15,881 bases of DNA, taken from the NCBI GenBank assembly GCA_002452695.1, contig DKFA01000112.1, positions 1 to 15,881 on the forward strand, given 5' to 3'. This document shows positions 14,274-15,881 of this stretch, one piece after another. Under the pieces are notes generated by a model. It saw nothing but the letters and a program-made list of their open reading frames with translations, was not told the origin of the DNA and did no database searches. Positions within the stretch are counted from its first letter, which is position 1. Each line of letters opens with the position of its first letter. Both the position numbers and the translations under genes were made by a program. Source of the stretch: Dehalococcoidia bacterium UBA6808. GTDB lineage: Bacteria > Chloroflexota > Dehalococcoidia > GIF9 > UBA5629.

Positions 14274-14299
14274 AAAAAAACTGGTTAACTAAACCTCAG
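14274..14299 (-). terminator. Possible terminator of the small lipoprotein gene
   Basis: On the minus strand GGTT and AACC (extended by CT and AG across a 2-nt bulge) form a small hairpin beginning at the stop codon, followed by seven T residues (14274-14280). The stem is weak, so efficiency is doubtful. For pstS, coming from the other side, 14208-14270 holds a longer imperfect inverted repeat (TGTAAC...GTTACA, CAACGG...CCGTTG) without a T-run. Confidence 0.35.
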
Positions 14300-14571
14300 T
14301 TGTCACGTATGGTGGTAGCGGCAAAGAGCAGGATTGCAGCTACGACAATGAAGAGTTCAACCGGTGAGGTATTCACTTCTTCATTCCTGGACATCCCCGT
14401 AAGTCGAATTTGATCAGCCTCCGACAGGCTGTCTGCGGTACTGCCTGCATATTCTACGGGCTGAACAACAGTCGCAGCATTGCATCCGCAGACCGACAGT
14501 AATAAAAAAGACGCCATGATAAGCGGCAACAAGCATGAGGGCAACTTTAACAGTCGCTGATACATGTGCAT
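14296..14571 (-). CDS. Small predicted lipoprotein with a C-terminal membrane segment
   Basis: I do not recognise this 91-aa protein. It has a basic N-terminus, a hydrophobic signal (about 14-28) and a lipobox-like VCGC giving a likely lipidated C30. A short polar middle (31-66, rich in S, D and E) follows, then a hydrophobic segment VELFIVVAAILLFAATTI near the end. It may therefore be anchored at both ends. The ATG at 14571 is preferred because AGGAGG (14577-14582) lies 5 nt upstream; the GTG at 14577 overlaps that site. It faces pstS tail to tail and is divergent from the PHP gene. The Pho-box-like array before it suggests phosphate-dependent expression. Function unknown. Confidence 0.65.
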   Translation of the reverse strand: MHMYQRLLKLPSCLLPLIMASFLLLSVCGCNAATVVQPVEYAGSTADSLSEADQIRLTGMSRNEEVNTSPVELFIVVAAILLFAATTIRDN

Positions 14572-14588
14572 ATTCACCTCCTGTCTAT

Positions 14589-14643
14589 AATTTACCGGAG
14601 GATATTTAAGCTACAGTTAAAGCGACATTAGATTCTCATTAAA
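14589..14643 (-). promoter_or_regulatory. Pho-box-like 11-bp repeat array upstream of the small lipoprotein
   Basis: On the minus strand TTTAAT (from 14643), TCTAAT (14632), TTTAAC (14621) and CTTAAA (14610) start exactly 11 bp apart. The last 7-mer ends 9 nt before TAAATT (14594-14589), a weak -10, the same spacing as at the RR-HK-pstS operon. Transcription would start near 14582, just keeping the Shine-Dalgarno at 14577-14582. Confidence 0.5.
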
Positions 14644-14646
14644 TTA

Positions 14647-14660
14647 TTTGCACATGCAAA
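14647..14660. repeat. Palindrome between the two divergent repeat arrays
   Basis: TTTGCA and TGCAAA flank a 2-nt spacer. The dyad fills the 18-bp gap between the minus-strand array (ends 14643) and the plus-strand array (starts 14662). It could bind a second regulator acting on both promoters. Confidence 0.35.
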
Positions 14661-14661
14661 C

Positions 14662-14728
14662 TTTAACCGCTTTTTAACAAAGATTTATTTTGCGCTTAAC
14701 CAATAAGTTGCCTTACCGGTGCTAAAAT
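14662..14728 (+). promoter_or_regulatory. Pho-box-like array and extended -10 upstream of the PHP gene
   Basis: TTTAAC (14662), TTTAAC (14673), the weaker TTTATT (14684) and CTTAAC (14695) start 11 bp apart. A degenerate fifth unit would begin at 14706, ending 10 nt before TAAAAT (14723-14728), which carries the extended -10 TG at 14720-14721. The PHP gene's ATG is only 9 nt after the -10 and has no Shine-Dalgarno, so the message should be leaderless or nearly so. Confidence 0.5.
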
Positions 14729-14737
14729 ATACACATA

Positions 14738-15517
14738 ATGAAAAAATATGATTTGCACGTCCACGCCATGCTTACCCGTTCCATCCCATTTAAAATGGCT
14801 GACCTGCGGCCCATGGTCGCCCAGGCCAGGAAAAGGAAACTTAACGGCTTTGCACTGACCGAGCATATCGATGCTCCCGGTTACTGGACAACGTATGATC
14901 TGCTTCGAGAAACGTATCCCTACAGGGATGGGGTCTATGAGATAGAACCAGGTTTTCACATTATCAATGGCGTCGAAATATCGCTGATGCATGGCGGCGA
15001 TCTGATCGCATTGGGTGATCCTGAGAACATCAGGAAACTTGATAAAAGATTCGGTTTAAACAGGGGGCAAAGGCCTCCGCTTCCCGATATTATACGTAAC
15101 GCTGGTGATGATCTTATTCTGATTGGAGCACATCCTTACCGCCCGGCCGGCGGATTGATGAAATTCGATGCGTGCTGGCTTAAAGAGCTAACCGCCCTGG
15201 AAATTAATGGAAAGGACTATGGACTCGAGCACGATGTGAGGAAAACCGCAGCAGATCTGGGTTTGCCGGTGGTGGGCGGTAGCGATGCCCATTACTGGCC
15301 CCAGATAGGAATCAGCCTGACCAGCATACCCCTTGAAAGACCGGACATAACCATGCTGAAAGAGGCAATCAGTCACGGTTTTTGCATGGCAGAACGATCA
15401 CAAGACGCCGCCGAAGTTGTTGAGATGTGCAATTCATATAAAAGAATGATCAAGGAAGAGCTGGGTATTCCCAGCAGCGCCAATAAAGTTAGACAACTAA
15501 GTTTGAACTTACTTTAA
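14738..15517 (+). CDS. PHP-domain metal-dependent phosphoesterase
   Basis: The 259-aa cytoplasmic protein has the PHP metal-binding set: H7 and H9 in DLHVH, H43 in LTEH, E80 in NGVEIS, H132 in GAHP, and D183 and H185 in GGSDAH. PHP enzymes hydrolyse phosphoesters with two or three metal ions; relatives include histidinol phosphatase, DNA polymerase proofreading domains and nucleotide phosphatases. Standing alone, with no polymerase or his gene nearby, its substrate cannot be named. The ATG has no Shine-Dalgarno; the extended -10 lies 9 nt upstream. The amphi-Trp gene follows after 20 nt and is probably co-transcribed. If the upstream array is a Pho box, a phosphate-scavenging role is a reasonable inference. 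Confidence 0.88.
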   Translation: MKKYDLHVHAMLTRSIPFKMADLRPMVAQARKRKLNGFALTEHIDAPGYWTTYDLLRETYPYRDGVYEIEPGFHIINGVEISLMHGGDLIALGDPENIRKLDKRFGLNRGQRPPLPDIIRNAGDDLILIGAHPYRPAGGLMKFDACWLKELTALEINGKDYGLEHDVRKTAADLGLPVVGGSDAHYWPQIGISLTSIPLERPDITMLKEAISHGFCMAERSQDAAEVVEMCNSYKRMIKEELGIPSSANKVRQLSLNLL

Positions 15518-15537
15518 ATACGAAAAAGGAGAGAGAA

Positions 15538-15834
15538 ATGGGTGAAAAAAACGAGTTTGAATATGCGGAGAAAATGACCAGCGAAGAAATCGCTGACTTT
15601 TTGCAGGCGCTTTCCACCGGCATCAGGGACCGGAAACTTAAGCTTAGCGGCAAGGGGAGTACGTTGACCCTGCTCCCGGCCGAGGTATTAAAACTCGAGA
15701 TCAAAGGCGAAGGCAAAGAGGGCAAAGGCTCGCTGGAGATAGAGATTTCCTGGAAAGATAAATATGTCGCCTCGGCAGAAAAGCTGGAGGTAAGCTATCC
15801 GGGAGAGGAAGAAGCCCAAGGGTCAGTCAAATAG
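15538..15834 (+). CDS. amphi-Trp domain protein
   Basis: The 98-aa protein matches the small amphi-Trp family (as I recall it, about 65-80 residues): an N-terminal helix with E-E-I-A-D-F-L-Q-A-L, a G-I-R-D-R-K-L-x-L strand, TLTLLPAEVLKLEIK, then a charged glycine/lysine turn and LEIEISW ending in the conserved W72. The last 25 residues are acidic and outside the domain. It has no signal peptide or membrane segment. GGAGAG lies just upstream of the ATG, and the gene begins 20 nt after the PHP stop, so the two probably share a transcript. The molecular role of the family is not established. Confidence 0.8.
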   Translation: MGEKNEFEYAEKMTSEEIADFLQALSTGIRDRKLKLSGKGSTLTLLPAEVLKLEIKGEGKEGKGSLEIEISWKDKYVASAEKLEVSYPGEEEAQGSVK

Positions 15835-15881
15835 CCCGGTCAATCAGGGCCGGATTGTCGCCTGATAGAAACAATAAAACA

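Noticed and set aside
15843..15866. ATCAGG...CCTGAT hairpin after the amphi-Trp gene as a terminator
   Set aside because: The stem is only 6 bp with a 12-nt loop and no T-run follows, so it is not supportable.
1..15881. CRISPR array, tRNA, rRNA, insertion sequence or prophage
   Set aside because: No regularly spaced long repeats, cloverleaf-like segments, transposase or phage genes were seen. The only regular repeats are the short 11-bp promoter arrays.

Overview
The window looks like the chromosome of a free-living, probably anaerobic bacterium. GC content is mid-range and both strands are densely coded. PurF is of the [4Fe-4S], propeptide-processed type. A Dehalococcoidia-like (Chloroflexota) source would fit the gene mix, but no rRNA or other marker fixes this and I hold it only loosely. 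No tRNA, rRNA, CRISPR array, insertion sequence or phage gene was found.

Left part (about 1-7950, all minus strand, read right to left). A purine operon purF-purM-purH starts from a TTGACC-18 nt-TATAAT promoter only 14 nt from the purF ATG. It runs into an unrecognised 122-aa gene and then a frameshifted gene with GalT-like C-terminal sequence. Next come a zinc-type CDF efflux transporter with its own probable promoter, a glycerophosphodiester phosphodiesterase that seems to start at ATT, and an overlapping solitary beta-class DNA methyltransferase. A strong hairpin follows, then the remnant of an NYN-domain gene at the window edge.

Middle (7951-8986, minus strand). A decayed Phd/YefM-RelE toxin-antitoxin pair carries a homopolymer frameshift in the antitoxin and no usable start on the toxin, but still has a near-perfect operator palindrome. 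A single type IV pseudopilin gene follows, with an extended -10 promoter and a palindrome at its start point.

Right part (9000-15881). Three genes form one plus-strand operon: a REC-HD-GYP response regulator, a membrane-bound hybrid sensor histidine kinase and a PstS-type phosphate-binding lipoprotein. A small minus-strand lipoprotein gene converges on it. Divergent from that small gene is a PHP-phosphoesterase gene followed by an amphi-Trp protein gene.

The most interesting observation is that each of these three right-hand transcription units is preceded by a tandem array of TTTAAC-like hexamers at exactly 11-bp period, the architecture of Pho boxes bound by PhoB/PhoP-type regulators. In two of the three, the last repeat lies 9 nt from a -10 element. 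Together with pstS this suggests a phosphate-starvation regulon that couples phosphate sensing to c-di-GMP breakdown, a small lipoprotein and a PHP enzyme. The DNA-binding regulator and the Pst permease genes must lie elsewhere.
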